Of a stretch of 64,000 bases of DNA, positions 14,462 to 25,675 are shown in pieces. The DNA comes from Viscum album (lineage: Eukaryota > Streptophyta > Magnoliopsida > Santalales > Viscaceae). The stretch's first letter is position 1; every line of letters begins with the position of its first letter. The stretch is taken from positions 269,922,250-269,986,249 of the forward strand of contig OY728153.1 in assembly GCA_963277665.1 (NCBI GenBank). The letters are read 5' to 3'. The notes under the pieces were generated by a model. The model was not told where the DNA came from, did no database searches, and was given only the letters and a program-made list of their open reading frames with translations. A program made the translations under genes and the position numbers.

Positions 14462-15615
14462 ATGAGTTCAGTTCTTGAGAAGGAAAAATTGAATGGAAAC
14501 AATTTCACTATCTAGTATCATAATTTGAGAATTTTTTTCAATCATGATGAGAGATTATCTATTATAGAGAAATCCACACCATTAAATTTCTTCTTCCACA
14601 TAAGACAAAAAATATACTTGCGAAAATTATATGAAGGGTGCATATGATATAATATGTCTCATGATATAAACCAAGGGTTATATGATTTAGAATAAATATA
14701 AAAACATAGAACCATTAAATTTGATTGAATGAATTGTGAAGTAATCAAAGAATCCTAGGTGTGAAGAACTATATGTTATAGATATAAATTTATTAGACTT
14801 TGAATATTGGGTATTATATACCATATGCACATCTTATATTTGTGGTAATGTACAACATCTTAAAGAATTTATGAAATAGGTTAATGAATTTTATTCTTCC
14901 TAGTAGATTATAATTACTTTTAGAAAAACTTTATAATGTACAATTAGTAAAAAAAATTTGACTTATTTTTATTACATATATAGAGAATTTTTTTTTCATT
15001 TCCAATAATGATAAAATGTTTTTTTATTTATATGAATGAAATATTTTATATTTTCTTACATGTTTAATGGCTATATATATATTAGATCTTGAATATCATA
15101 TCTATTATTTAAAAAATTATAAGATTAAAATTAATTATTTTAATTCTATTAATATTTGGAATTTTTTCATAGGATATATAAATAAGAATCATATTAAATG
15201 GACCTATACTGATATATTAATAGATTTATATGATTATTAATCATTTGATGCAAGAGAATCTTGTTTATTAGGTAAAATGAGCAATTCAAACTTTAAGGTT
15301 AAATGAAAAAGAGATAATGATTTATTATAAATAATAAATTATAATGTGTGTGGTTTTATAATTAAAGTATATAATGGTGTATTTCATTACTTCATTGCCT
15401 TTACTGATGAATTTAGTAGGTATCAGTATGTGTATATTATGAAGTATAAGTACAAATTATTTGAAAATTTCAAAGTGTTAAAAAAAGAAGTACAAAATAA
15501 ACTTGAAAAAAGTATTAAATACTTTGATTAAATCAAGGTGGATAATTTTTGGGTCATGAATTTTGTGACTATCTAGAATATTAGGGTATAATATCATAAC
15601 TCACTAAAAATGGTA
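14462..15615 (+). pseudogene. Ty1/copia gag-pol, left half (gag to integrase), interrupted
   Basis: The ATG at 14462 opens a decayed copia Gag N-terminus. The pattern LxGxNFxxWxxNLRI is visible, with the Trp codon now TAG. From about 15180 the frame shows the copia GAG-pre-integrase/integrase signature: residues matching GHIN, then CxLGKM near 15255-15280, then an integrase core (VCG...FHYFIxFTDEFSRYxYVYxMKxK) at 15346-15531. Most of the pre-integrase region between is frameshifted or stopped. The frame is cut at 15615 inside the integrase, just after the GIIS-LT stretch, by the 26-kb chromovirus. It continues at 41678. Ty1/copia identity is secure; the lineage is not determined. Confidence 0.85.
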
Positions 15616-16572
15616 TGTAGCATCACAAGTAATGATATAATAAGTCTTTTTCATATATATTAATATTTATGAATTAGAAAATAATTTTACCTTAAAGGGA
15701 TAGAGACATACAATAGCGTACCTAACATGAAATAATGAGTTTCCCTAAAATCTTTTATTTCACACATGATTGAGTTATATTGAACTATAATATACTGTTA
15801 ATATTATTATTTAATATGACAATTTTACCGCCTTTTAATGGAAAACTTACATTAAAACTATATTTTGACAATTTTATAATTATTATATGAAAAAATAAAC
15901 ATATTTTATGAAATATAAATAAAAAAATTTACTTTTTCTAAATTTTTAGTATTTTCCTGAGAACTTTCATATTTTGATGAATAGTGAATAATATTGAATT
16001 TTAGTTCAAAACTGCATTTTAGTCCAATTTATTTATATTTTTAAATTATGTTTTAATTAGTTTTAAAGTATAATTAGATTAATTTTTTATCCTTTAAGGT
16101 AATTTTGGTCATTGAAAACAATTTTTCATTGAATTAAGATATAAAAAACTTAACGAACTTTTGAACATTTTTACTTTAAAAACCTGCATTGTTGTCCTCT
16201 CTGTGGGATTAATTTAAAGTTAATTTCTGCCAATTATGTGGTTGAAATTTATAAAAATAGATTCCATATTTTTAATAATCATAATGTAAAATTTATAATA
16301 AGTTAAATTTAGTTTTTGATAAAAAATATTAGTGAAAGTAATTAAAATTAATTAAAGTGATTAAGGAAAAAATGTGGTTACTTAGTGGTTAAACTTTAAT
16401 CTTAAGAGTCTAAATGACCTATAAAATTGTCAAAAAACCATTGGGTGGATATAATTCTACCATATAACCTATTTTATATAATTTTTATCTTTATTTGAGG
16501 CACATGATGTAAGGTATACATCTCAATAGTGTTTAATTTTTTTTATTTACAAGAATGTCACTCCCCCTCAAC

Positions 16573-16580
16573 TATAAAAA
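16573..16580 (+). promoter_or_regulatory. TATA box in 5' LTR
   Basis: TATAAAAA preceded by a C-rich 'ctccccctcaac', about 960 bp into the LTR. The same arrangement occurs at 33381 in the partner LTR and, reverse-complemented, near 61995 in a related fragment. Conservation across three copies supports it as the U3 promoter. Confidence 0.65.
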
Positions 16581-16914
16581 GGCAGCCACCCTAAAAACTC
16601 ATTCACAGCTATAAATCCATTTGTATCATCCAAAACATGAACAAATTAGATCCCAAAATAACTCCCTTCACCCTATAGTTATCAATTTTGGAATAAATCC
16701 AACCAAGGAATCCCTTTGGTGCAAACCAGAAGGAGTTACCCAAAAAGAGGTAACATTTTTTAATGTACATTTTTGTTTTATTTCTTTTTATACCCATTAA
16801 TTAATTATTATTACATGATTACATAATAAGATAATTATAATAAATATAATGATATGTTTTTATGTTAGTTTTTATACCTACACCTATACACACTTCCATA
16901 AAATGGGTAACATA

Positions 16915-17530
16915 ATTACTGTTCGTGTACGACGAACTACGGCCTTGCGAAACGATGTCCTTTGTTTTTACTTTACTACCTATAATGGTTGGTAATTATG
17001 ATAGAAACACTATTTTTACATTATATATATTATATTTATGTTTTCATAATACTTATTTAAGTTTTATATAATACATAACTTTATGCATTCCATTTTGTAT
17101 AAATATGATAACATTGTTTGTGGATGTGTGGACTACCATATCCTCAAAGCGATGTGATATGTTCACACATTACATGGAATGTATTAAGGATGAGTTTAAT
17201 TAAAAATATGTTACATGAATAAAATATATATTATCTTAATTCAATAATTACCTTTCTCTATATATATTATATCATTTTCTCTATTACCCTTTCACACACT
17301 GAAAAAGTAATAACATCGTTTGTGGACGTGTGGATTACTGCCTCCTCGATGAGATGTGATTCATTTTATATCAAAATAATTATATATATAATTATATATT
17401 ATTAAATAAAAAGGTATTTATGATATAATTATCATTATGTAAAGATAAATTTTATTTACCTTCTTTCCGTAATGATCGTTGAAAAATGAAAATGTTACTG
17501 ATGCATATATACGACCTACCGTCTCCATGA
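16915..17530 (+). repeat. Four GC-richer modules at ~190-200 bp period in the LTR
   Basis: In AT-rich surroundings a module of about 50 bp recurs with cores near 16920, 17115, 17316 and 17493. The clearest version reads 'cgtttgtggacgtgtgga' followed by an 'ctrcc...tcctc' stretch and 'gatgtgat'. Each is followed by AT-rich spacer. The partner LTR has the set near 33730, 33925, 34125 and 34310, and a minus-strand fragment has three (61250, 61440, 61626). The role is unknown. Confidence 0.7.
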
Positions 17531-17931
17531 TTGTAAAGTTGGTTCATTTTTCATAACCATATTTCATGATTAGTTTTAAAAGAGTAATTGATGAATAAAT
17601 ATGATAATTATTTCCTGATTATTATTCTGGATATGTTTATATAATTTCCCCTTAAACCATATTAGACCTACAAAAGTCATTTTTGACACATAAAGCGAAT
17701 ATGGTCAAAACAGTCGAAGTAAACTTAATTGTTTAAGTAGTTATTCACAAAATTGTAAAAGGTAAAATAAAATTAATAATAAATTTTAAAAAGGTTATGA
17801 AGAAATTAAATAATTAACATATGTTTATTATTGAGGAAGATAAAGACACACGAGAAAAGTCGGACTCAAGGTAATGGATTTCGTCTTAATATCATTTCAT
17901 AGAGAAATTTCTTGATGATATGCAACTTTAT

Positions 17932-18007
17932 TATACAGCCCACATGATATTATACAGCCCACATGACATTATACATCCCACGTGACATTATACAGCCCAC
18001 ATGACAT
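17932..18007 (+). repeat. 19-bp tandem repeat, four units
   Basis: Units of 'tatacagcccacatgacat' at 17932, 17951, 17970 and 17989 with one to three mismatches. The partner LTR has only one comparable unit ('tatatagacccatcgacat', near 40396), so the array expanded in this copy or its lineage. Confidence 0.85.
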
Positions 18008-18232
18008 TATATATACAAATTTTACCTATTATCATGTAATTTAATGTTTTTTTAAATTTTAATCTTTTATGGGACTTAAAATTTAAATATTCAAAGTGGT
18101 ATGAGACACTTTGAATGTTTAAAGATGTAAGAACCCAGTTATTGTTCTTGAGGTACATGTTTCTTCTTTCTCTTTTCCTTAAGTGTTTTTGAGAAAATAA
18201 GGAAAACATGGAAAAATCCCAAAATTTGTGGG

Positions 18233-18551
18233 TACACACCGTGTACTTGTCCACACGCCGTGTACTTTGGCCGTGTGGGATGAGTACACAAGGCGTGTAG
18301 CCATGCTGGCAATGAAAGGTGTAAAAACCGACTACATGTCGTGTAGTGGGTATTTACATGCCGTGTAATCAGTCGGTAGGCAAATAGTAAGGCGGTGTCT
18401 AGATGAGCGACATTTTACGCTGTGTACTCAGGTATTATATGCCGTGTAATCATGTCAACAGATGAACAATGCCATGCTGGTGAGAAGCCGCCAACAGAAC
18501 TGTTAAAAAAAGAAAAGTACACGCCGTGTACCCAATAGTACATGCCGTGTA
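18233..18551 (+). repeat. Paired-palindrome array in U3 of the 5' LTR
   Basis: Eight versions of TACACGCCGTGTA (arms TACACG/CGTGTA around one C), in four pairs. Centres are at 18239/18258, 18339/18361, 18420/18442 and 18524/18545, giving within-pair steps of 19, 22, 22 and 21 bp and pair-to-pair steps of 100, 81 and 104 bp. The copy at 18518-18530 is perfect. The others differ mostly by CG to TG or CA changes. Additional half sites ('ccgtgtggg', 'aggcgtgtag') lie between pairs. Confidence 0.9.
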
Positions 18552-19179
18552 GTCTATTTTTTTCGCTTAAAATGGGTAGTAGCCTCCTTTGTTCATAGAT
18601 GAAGCTTAGAACCAGAGGAGAGCTTGGGAGAGACAGTCGGAGCTTGGAGGACCTCCCGACCGCACACTGGGAACCCATTTTCTTCACCATCAATCTCCTT
18701 GGAACCACACGAGTGAGTTATTCATTATACTTACGTATCTCTTGCCAATTATTCCTCTAAAGGAATTAATTTGAGTTTGAACAAGGTTATGTTCACCTCA
18801 GATCTACATCATTCTCGGGCATTTCACAGAGCGTCATTCACGTATATCGATCAGGGGCGATCGAGGTAGGCGGTCTGGTGTTTAATTTCCAACTGTGTGT
18901 GTTTTTGTGTACCATTGTGCTACGAACCCACGTTGGGGTGTCGTATGGCTGAGTCCTTGGATGTTTAAATACCTAGAACTGCATAGGTAATGTATTGTAA
19001 GTGTAAAACTGCTGTTTGGAATCACTACTTGGATCCAGGACCACCCCAGGGGTGTGTTCCTTTGTTTAGCCATTTGTCCTGGATACCCTAGGGTATGACA
19101 TGTTTATATTGAGCATTGCTTTTGACTTGAAAGTAATTGTATACAAAATTGATTGTTATGCTTTGGGCTCGGCTTGGTT

Positions 19180-19445
19180 ACTTGTGCCTGAGGGTAGTGT
19201 TTTACTTTAGCCTGAGGGCGTTGTTTTCTTAGCCCGGGGGCAGTAGTTGTTTAGCCTAAGGGCAGCGTTTCTTATTCCTGAGGGCAGTAGCTTCTGTGCC
19301 TGAGGGAAATATTCGGTATGCCTGAGGGAGAGATTCCATATGCCTAAGGGCACTATTCTTTATGCCTGAGGGAAATCCTGAGGACGTGGTTATATTAGCC
19401 TGAGGGCAAGGTTCTGATTAGCTCGAGGGCTTAGTTCTGAGGAAA
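19180..19445 (+). repeat. 'cctgaggg' minisatellite in the 5' LTR
   Basis: About ten units of 20-32 bp, each with 'gcctgagggc' or a close variant followed by a T-rich spacer. The same array is in the 3' LTR at 27290-27545, so it predates this insertion. Confidence 0.85.
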
Positions 19446-20135
19446 ATTGAATTTTATTAAATTGAACTGTTAAATGAATATTTAAATGGAAATGAAACTT
19501 GTAATGATAGTTACTCTTGAGTGCTTAATAGTTTACTATATTTATTGCACACTGTTGTTGCACGTTTTTCACTGATAGTTGGGCACGGGCCTTTGGTGGG
19601 TGCCTACTGGGATTTATTTCTCACACCCTGTTTGGGTCATGTCTTTGGCCCAAACAGACTATATTTCTGTAGATGTGGATAAGGGAAAGGGTCCCTATAC
19701 ATGTACTTGAGTGTTGTTGAGGTGTAGGGGAGCATGAGACCGAGCTTAGGCTCATGATGTTTCCGGCTGTTCTGTTTTGTTCTGATGTACTTGTACTTTC
19801 CATTGTATCATTTTGTACTGCTGTGTAACATGTTCTGGTAGTTTTCTTAGGACTAGAGACATGTTTCATCATTATCTATATAGTAGTTTGTTACTTTATT
19901 GCAGTTGTTAATATCAGTTGTGTATGGTTTATTGCATCCACTATTATTGTATGCTATTTTTATTTTCCGCTGCGCTACACTTTGAAAAATTAGGGCATAG
20001 TTTCCCCACTATCAGACCTAGGCCCTCGCTGCTTGTCGGCAACCTCTGGAATTTGGGGAAATGCACTTGAGGTCATGCGACCAACTGGGTCCAGGGCACC
20101 TGTGGTGTGGCTTCCGGACCCGGGATGTTACAAAG

Positions 20136-20147
20136 TGGTATCAAAGG
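20136..20147 (+). promoter_or_regulatory. Primer-binding site (initiator Met tRNA type)
   Basis: TGGTATCAAAGG lies 3 bp after the 5' LTR and resembles the TGGTATCAGAGC complement of plant initiator methionine tRNA that primes many Ty3/gypsy elements. Confidence 0.85.
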
Positions 20148-20814
20148 AGGTTATTTTCTTTGACTTAGTATTTGGAGCTTTAGTTAGGGATAGGACGAAA
20201 ATGGTAGTTGGTAATAAGTTGTTCCCGAGAGTAGCTAACCCGTGTATAGGGAAAATCCATTCTACGTCATATTTTTTCAATTATTCTGATTTTTCAAATT
20301 TTACAGTAGATTTTATTTTCACCATTGGGTGACGCACTTGTGATTGTACTGTTTATATGTTGTCCATGGGTTCTATTTAGTTGCAACCTGATAAGATGAG
20401 GGTATTCCATCTCATGCATCATTTAGGCACATGCTAGAAATCACATGTCATGCATAGTTCCATGCCATGTAGGCACATTAGAAATTGCATGTTGTTGTGA
20501 TAATTGTTGTGTTATAAGGGAATGTTGTTGTGATAGCTGCTTTGATAAATACCTGCTATGTGATAGGGTATATTTTTGTGAGAGCATGCTGATAAAAATG
20601 AACATCAAACATTGGTTCTTGAGGATTATGGGCCCTCAATGACCGGAATTTGGTGAATCATTGACTTGTTTAATTGTGTATAACATGTATAAGATGCCAA
20701 ACTTTGATTTGCGAGGAGTATGGGCCCTCACGGATCAGAATTTGGAACTTAGGTGTTGTTTTTCAGTATTTTATGGGTTCTAGAGTAGTATCTAAGGCTT
20801 ACTGTCTGGAAAAC

Positions 20815-21472
20815 CCAGGATACACGCTGTGTAGTTCTATGGACACACACCGTGTGTTCTTCTTTTTGGGAAGAAATAAAAAAAATTTAAGTACACTCTG
20901 TGTAGTCTCTTCCCGTGTCGTAGACCGTGTGGGCAGGGACACGAGGTAGGGAATGGTTTTGGGACAAACACGCCGTGTACCTGTTGTAAACACCATGTAG
21001 TAGTAACCCGGTGTCCGCCCGTGTAGAGAACAATAAGGATGGAGGAAACCTTAAGACATACATGCCATGTCTTCCTTAAACATGCCGTGTAGTCTGACCC
21101 CGGTACCCGGCCGTGTAACTAACAACACAGGTCGGTGTTATCTTTCCTAGTACACGCCGTGTCTGCCTGGAACACGCCGTGTAGTGTCAACCGTGTAGCC
21201 AGTCATGTAGCGAGAAACACATGTTGGTTGGGAGCTTCCTTGTACACGCTGTGTCATTTTGGAAACACGCCGTGTAGTGTGGCTTGGGTATTCAGGTCGT
21301 GTCACGAACGACACGGGCAGTTGAAAATTAAACCATTCATGTTGTGTAGATGTTATACATGTCGTGTAGTCTTGTTCAAGTGATCCGTGTGGCTTAGCCA
21401 TGTAGAAGGACTCATGCAGGGAAGAAGGATTCAAGAACACACCGTGTAGTATTTATACACACCGTGTAGTCA
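20815..21472 (+). repeat. ~92-bp tandem repeat with paired palindromes in the untranslated leader
   Basis: The leader between primer-binding site and gag repeats the LTR palindrome as pairs centred at 20827/20850, 20973/20993, 21065/21085, 21157/21177, 21249/21270, 21342/21362 and 21442/21462. Within-pair steps are 20-23 bp. Successive pairs from 20973 are 92, 92, 92, 93 and 100 bp apart. A decayed pair probably lies near 20898. Other half sites of 'ccgtgta' type lie in each unit. There is no open frame across the array, so it is not a coding repeat. Confidence 0.9.
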
Positions 21473-21647
21473 AGTTTTGTAAATCTTAAAGACTTTCTTT
21501 ATCCTATCCCCTTGTTTTGGTTTTTTATAATCTTGATCTAAGGTGTGCGTTTGACCTTGTAGAGTCATTCCGCAGAGACGACCACACGTTGTTTTCCAAG
21601 AGATCGGCCAAAATTATACTCTAGAGACAGTAGGCCATGGGCTACCG

Positions 21648-22840
21648 ATGGATCCTCCAGTAGAGCCAGATGCAGCGCCATCCATTATACCGGACACAGG
21701 CATGAATGCGCAGTTCCGTGAATGCTTTATACGGTTCATGCAGACCTTTCAGAGAGCACTGTCGGCTGCCACATCTATGGCCGAGCTGACTCGTATATTC
21801 CAATAGTAGCATCTGCCTACGTTTTCAGGTGATGATAGACCACAGGCTATAGAGTCTTGGCTGGATTCCTTACAGACTATTTTCAAGCACCTTGAGACGC
21901 CTCTATGGTGGAGGGTCAAGCTCGCTACATACATGCTGTGTGATTCTACCAAGAGATGGTGGGATGTTACTAATTAGTCTGAGAATTAAAGAGACATGGT
22001 GTGGGAATATTTTCAGACAGCTTTCTATGACTTCTTCTTCCTAGAGATTCTGAGGGTAGATCAAGCTCGAGAGTTCATGAATCTGCAGTAGGGCATTATG
22101 TTGGTGATGGATTATTCTAATCTCTTTATTGAGATTCAGCATTTTTCACCCGTTCTGGTGGGTGATGAGATGTTGAGGGCTAGACGCTTTGACGATGGTC
22201 TTTGATATGACATCCAAGAACTGGTGAATGTTTTCAGGTTGCCTATTGTACATGATATTGTAAACCAAGCACTTATTACCGAGAGGAACGAGTGAGAAGC
22301 TAGTGGTGTGGGCCAGGGCGGTTCGACACTAGTTTCTGGTACTATTTCTATCTTTAAGAGGAAGAGAAAGATGGAGTTCTCTCACGGTGGCAGTACCAGC
22401 CAGAGGAGTGCTTTGGGTGGCCCGATCATGTGCTACCAGTGTGGAAGAGAGGGGAACAAGAGACCTCCATGTCCACGTGACCCAGTGGAGTGCCGAGCTT
22501 GTGTCAAGATGGGTCATCTCCAACGTTATTGCAGGGCGTTTCCACCAGTGGCTAGTGAGAGGGGTTCTGTGCAGACTCCGCATGCGGGAGTAGGGCCAAC
22601 AACTTCTTACTAGTCGGGAAACTGGAATATGTCAGGGCATGCATGCCGATATGGTGGTCGTGGCCGTGGTATCCAGACACTAGGATCTCAGAGGTAGTAG
22701 GGCGGGACAACTCAGGGTAGATAGGCTATGTCACAGGGCCACGACACTGGGCAGACATATGCAGTGCAACAGACCCAACATGAGAAGAATCCCGGACCTT
22801 CTACTGTCAGAGGTACTATTCTAGTTTCTCTGTTTTATCT
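21648..22840 (+). pseudogene. gag: gag of the nested chromovirus
   Basis: The ATG at 21648 gives an acidic, Pro-rich start followed by the chromoviral Gag/retrotransposon domain (PTFSGD...WLD...IF, then WW near residue 104). Two CCHC zinc knuckles lie at 22431-22535: CYQCGREGNKRPPC, where the His is Asn, and CRACVKMGHLQRYC, which is intact. Gag would coat the genomic RNA in the virus-like particle. Several in-frame stops (for example after RIFQ, after VTN and after LQ) break it. Plant elements of this lineage usually have a single gag-pol frame; here the frame changes by one base near 22835 before the protease, most simply a later indel. Confidence 0.87.
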
Positions 22841-23182
22841 TCAGTACTTTTCGATATAGGTGCTACACATAGATTTATATCTGTGCCTGTTGTATAGAGG
22901 CTTGGGCTCTATGTTTCTTATTTTTCTGATGTTATGCCGCTAGACACTCCGTTGGGGACTAGAACAACTGGTGTGCATCAGTGTAAGGAGTGACCCCTTG
23001 AGGTTGGTGGGTGTCACTTTCTTTGGGACCTCCATGTCTTGGGGATGACAAGCTATGATGTCATTCTCGGGATGGACTGGTTGGTACCATTTCAAGCCTT
23101 TGTAGACTGCTATCATCACAGGGTGCGCTTCATGTCACCAGAGGGCGTATAGTTTATATACAAGGGAGAGTGGGATGTTCGG
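22841..23182 (+). pseudogene. Aspartic protease of the nested chromovirus
   Basis: The active-site box reads DIGATH (from 22853) where the family has DTG[AT]H. The C-terminal protease signature ILGMDWL is present near 23065-23085. This enzyme would cut the Gag-Pol polyprotein. Stops after VPVV, KE and EGV, and the Thr to Ile change in the active site, indicate loss of function. It shares the frame of the downstream pol domains. Confidence 0.8.
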
Positions 23183-24265
23183 GTGAGTCGAGCTGGACCA
23201 GAGCATCGTGGGCAAGGTGGGGTCACATACCATATTATGAGTTTATATCTGGATGACCAGGGACCTTTCCATAATAATTTCCCTCCTTTAGTTGATCGTT
23301 TCAGGGATGTCTTCCCAGATGAATTTTCAGGTCTACCTCTGGAGCGTGAGGTGGATTTCTCTATTGAACTTGTGCCAGGAGAGGCACCAGTGTCCATTCC
23401 TCCTTATAGGATGGATACACCTGAGTTGTAGGAGCTCAAGAGGCAGTTGGAGGAATTACAAGAAAAAGGTTTCATCCGACCCAATACTTCTCCTTGGGGT
23501 TATCTGGTCCTTTTTGTGAAGAAGGCAGACAGTACCCTCAGACTCTGTGTGGATTATCGAAAGCTGAACCAGTTGACGGTCAAGAACCAATATCACTTTC
23601 CGAGGAGTGATGGTATTTTTGATCAACTTTGAGGTGAACGAGTGTTCTAGAAGATTTACTTGAGATCTAGATTTCATCAGTTGTGCATTAAACCATATGA
23701 TATACCTCTCACAGCCTTTAGGAGTAGGTACGGTCTATATGAGTACTTGGTTATGCCGTTCGAACTCACGAACATGCCAGCAGTTTTCATGGATCTGATG
23801 AATCATGTGTTCCATCCTTATCTGGATTCTTTTGTGGTAGTCTTCATGGACGATATCTTGGTGTACTCTCACACTCTACACGACCATGCCACCAATATTG
23901 AGATCATTTTGAGTATACTGAGAGAGCATAATCTATATGATAAGATCTCAAAGTTCCACTTTTGGATGGACCAGATACACTTCCTGGGTCATATCATCTC
24001 AGAGGCATGATTTGCAGTAGACCCAGAGAAGGTGAGAGTAGTAGTTTTCTAGGAGAATCCTAAGAACGTGTTTGAGATACAGAGTTTCTTAGGGGTGACT
24101 GGTTACTACAGGATCTTCATCCAGGAATTCTCCCGCATAGTAGCGCCATTGATGGGTTTGACTAAGAAGGATGTGAAGTTCGTTTGGACTGAAGCTTGCG
24201 AGACAGCCTTTCAAGAGCTGAAGGGAAGGTTGAAATTGGCACCAATCCTGATACTCCCAGAGTAG
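23183..24265 (+). pseudogene. Reverse transcriptase of the nested chromovirus
   Basis: The lead-in (FPDEFSGLP, then IPPYRM) and the RT core are clear: [18 protein letters not shown], then [15 protein letters not shown], the catalytic box FMDDILVYS near 23845-23870 with both Asp retained, KFHFW...FLGHIIS and FLGVTGYYR. One frame covers all of it apart from in-frame stops at 23429, 23630, 23648, 24008 and 24050. It would copy the genomic RNA into DNA. Confidence 0.92.
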
Positions 24266-24640
24266 GGGAAGAGCTATACAGTTTACTATGATGCATCAGG
24301 TATTGGGATGGGAGCTATGTTAATGCAGGGTGATCGAGTTGTTGCATATGGGTCTCGGCAGTTTAGGCCACATGAGAGGATTTATCCGACACATGACCTC
24401 GAGTTGGCTGTAGTTGTGCATGCGTTGCACTGTTGGAGACGTTATCTCTTGGGAGATCATTTTGTGGTTTTCACTAACCACAAAAGTCTCAAATATATCT
24501 TTACTCAGTGTGACTTGAATCTGAGACAACTAAGGTAGGTTGAGTACCTACAGTCCTTCGATTTTCAGCTTGACTATACACCTGGTAAGGGTAACACAAT
24601 TTCTGATGCACTGAGCATGAAGACTCAGATACATGAAGTT
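24266..24640 (+). pseudogene. RNase H of the nested chromovirus
   Basis: The Ty3-type RNase H follows directly: [40 protein letters not shown] and a TNHKSLKY box where the family has TDHKSL. It then shows LDYTPGKGN and the ADALS-like ISDALS. It would degrade RNA in the hybrid. The Asp to Asn change in TDH and stops at 24264 and 24536 suggest decay. Confidence 0.88.
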
Positions 24641-24799
24641 CATGAGACTAGTGGTGAATGGCAGCTAATGGATTTGTTCTCTGAGATGCATTTGGAGGTG
24701 CATGATAGTCAGGGGAAAACCTATCTTTCATCTTTAGCTGTGACTTCTACCCTCCTGGATAGAGTGAGGATGAGAAAACTATCTTATTCATAAGGCCTA

Positions 24800-25675
24800 G
24801 TTTTCTGGGAGTCGGTAGCAAGTGAGGACCCTCCTCCTAGGTGGAAGATAGGTGATGATGAGGTACTGCGTTTCCATGGACGAGTGTGGGTTCCAGGGGA
24901 TGTATGCGAGGAGCTGATGCGGGAGTTTCATGCTTCAGCTTGGGAAGTTCATCCTGGAGTGACCAAGATGTACCGTGACTTGAGATGTCAGTATTGGTGA
25001 CCAGGTATGAAGAGCGAAGTAGCTGGTTTTGTTACAAGATGTTCCACCTGTCAGCAGGTGAAGTCAGAGCATCAGAGGGCAGCCAGACTGTTACAGCAGT
25101 TACCCATTCCAGAGTGGAAATGGGATGATGTCGTGATGGAATTCGTGACTGGGTTTCCAATGTCACCTTGAGGAAATGATTCCATGTGGGTTTTAGTGGA
25201 CAGGCTCCCGAAGGTAGCTCACTTTTTACAGATCAAGGAGACCTTCGGTGTGGGTGAGCTCAGAAAGCTGTATATCCGAGAGGTTGTACATATTTATGGG
25301 GTTCCTCTTTCTATCGTTTCAGATAGGGATGCCTATTTCATGTCTCGTTTCTGGCATAATTTTCAGAGGGCACTAGGTACACAGGTGCTTCTGAGAACAT
25401 CTTACCACCCTTAGACCAATGGTCAGTCAAAGCGTACGATACAGGTGCTAGAGGACATGCTATGTGCATGCATCCTAGACTTTGGGGGCTCTTGGGAGAA
25501 GCATATACACCTAGTCGAGTTTTCCTACAATAACAGTTTTTAAGTGACTATTGGTATGGCACCTTACGGGGCTTTATATGGTAGGCCATGCTGATCACCC
25601 TTGTGCTGGATGGAGGTAGGTGAGGCAGCTTTACTAGGACCACACCTTGTGTAGGAGACTTCTGAGCAGGTCCAG
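24800..25675 (+). pseudogene. Integrase core of the nested chromovirus
   Basis: The zinc-binding HHCC region is at 24925-25055 (H...HPG...C.TCQ). The catalytic core shows VLVDRLPKVAHFL, a SDRDAYF box with the second acidic residue, and SYHP-TNGQS. At the first acid the usual MDF is MEF, and in the third box the usual GQSERT is GQSKRT, so the acidic triad is damaged. Stops lie at 24998, 25169, 25412, 25541, 25592 and 25652. All of these are explained by single C-to-T or G-to-A changes from the residues expected in the family. Confidence 0.9.

Larger units (their letters stand above)
15616..18125 (+). mobile_element. 5' LTR of the long-LTR chromovirus, segment 1
   Basis: Begins TGTAGCATC and aligns over its length with 32424-34739, which begins TGTAACATCC. 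Shared landmarks in order are the TATA region near 16573, the four GC-richer modules (16915-17530) and the 'ggatttcgtct' stretch near 17876. It is interrupted after AAAGA (18121-18125) by the nested 18126-28247 element. Confidence 0.87.
18126..20132 (+). mobile_element. 5' LTR of the nested chromovirus
   Basis: Starts TGTAAGAACCC and ends GATGTTACA. It matches 26236-28247 throughout. Its first 430 bp contain four pairs of the TACACGCCGTGTA palindrome. Its later third contains a 'cctgaggg' minisatellite. I could not fix a TATA box with confidence. Confidence 0.93.

Noticed and set aside
17988..18254. 88-residue open frame on the minus strand across 18126
   Set aside because: It spans the junction between two transposable elements and cannot be an ancestral gene.
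20815..21472. CRISPR-like look of regularly spaced palindromes
   Set aside because: The units are imperfect, the 'spacers' are homologous to each other, the array sits in a plant retrotransposon leader, and its sequence is also in the LTRs.
22329..22583. Frames overlapping the gag zinc-knuckle region in other frames and on the other strand
   Set aside because: Shadows of the gag reading, which has the CCHC motifs.
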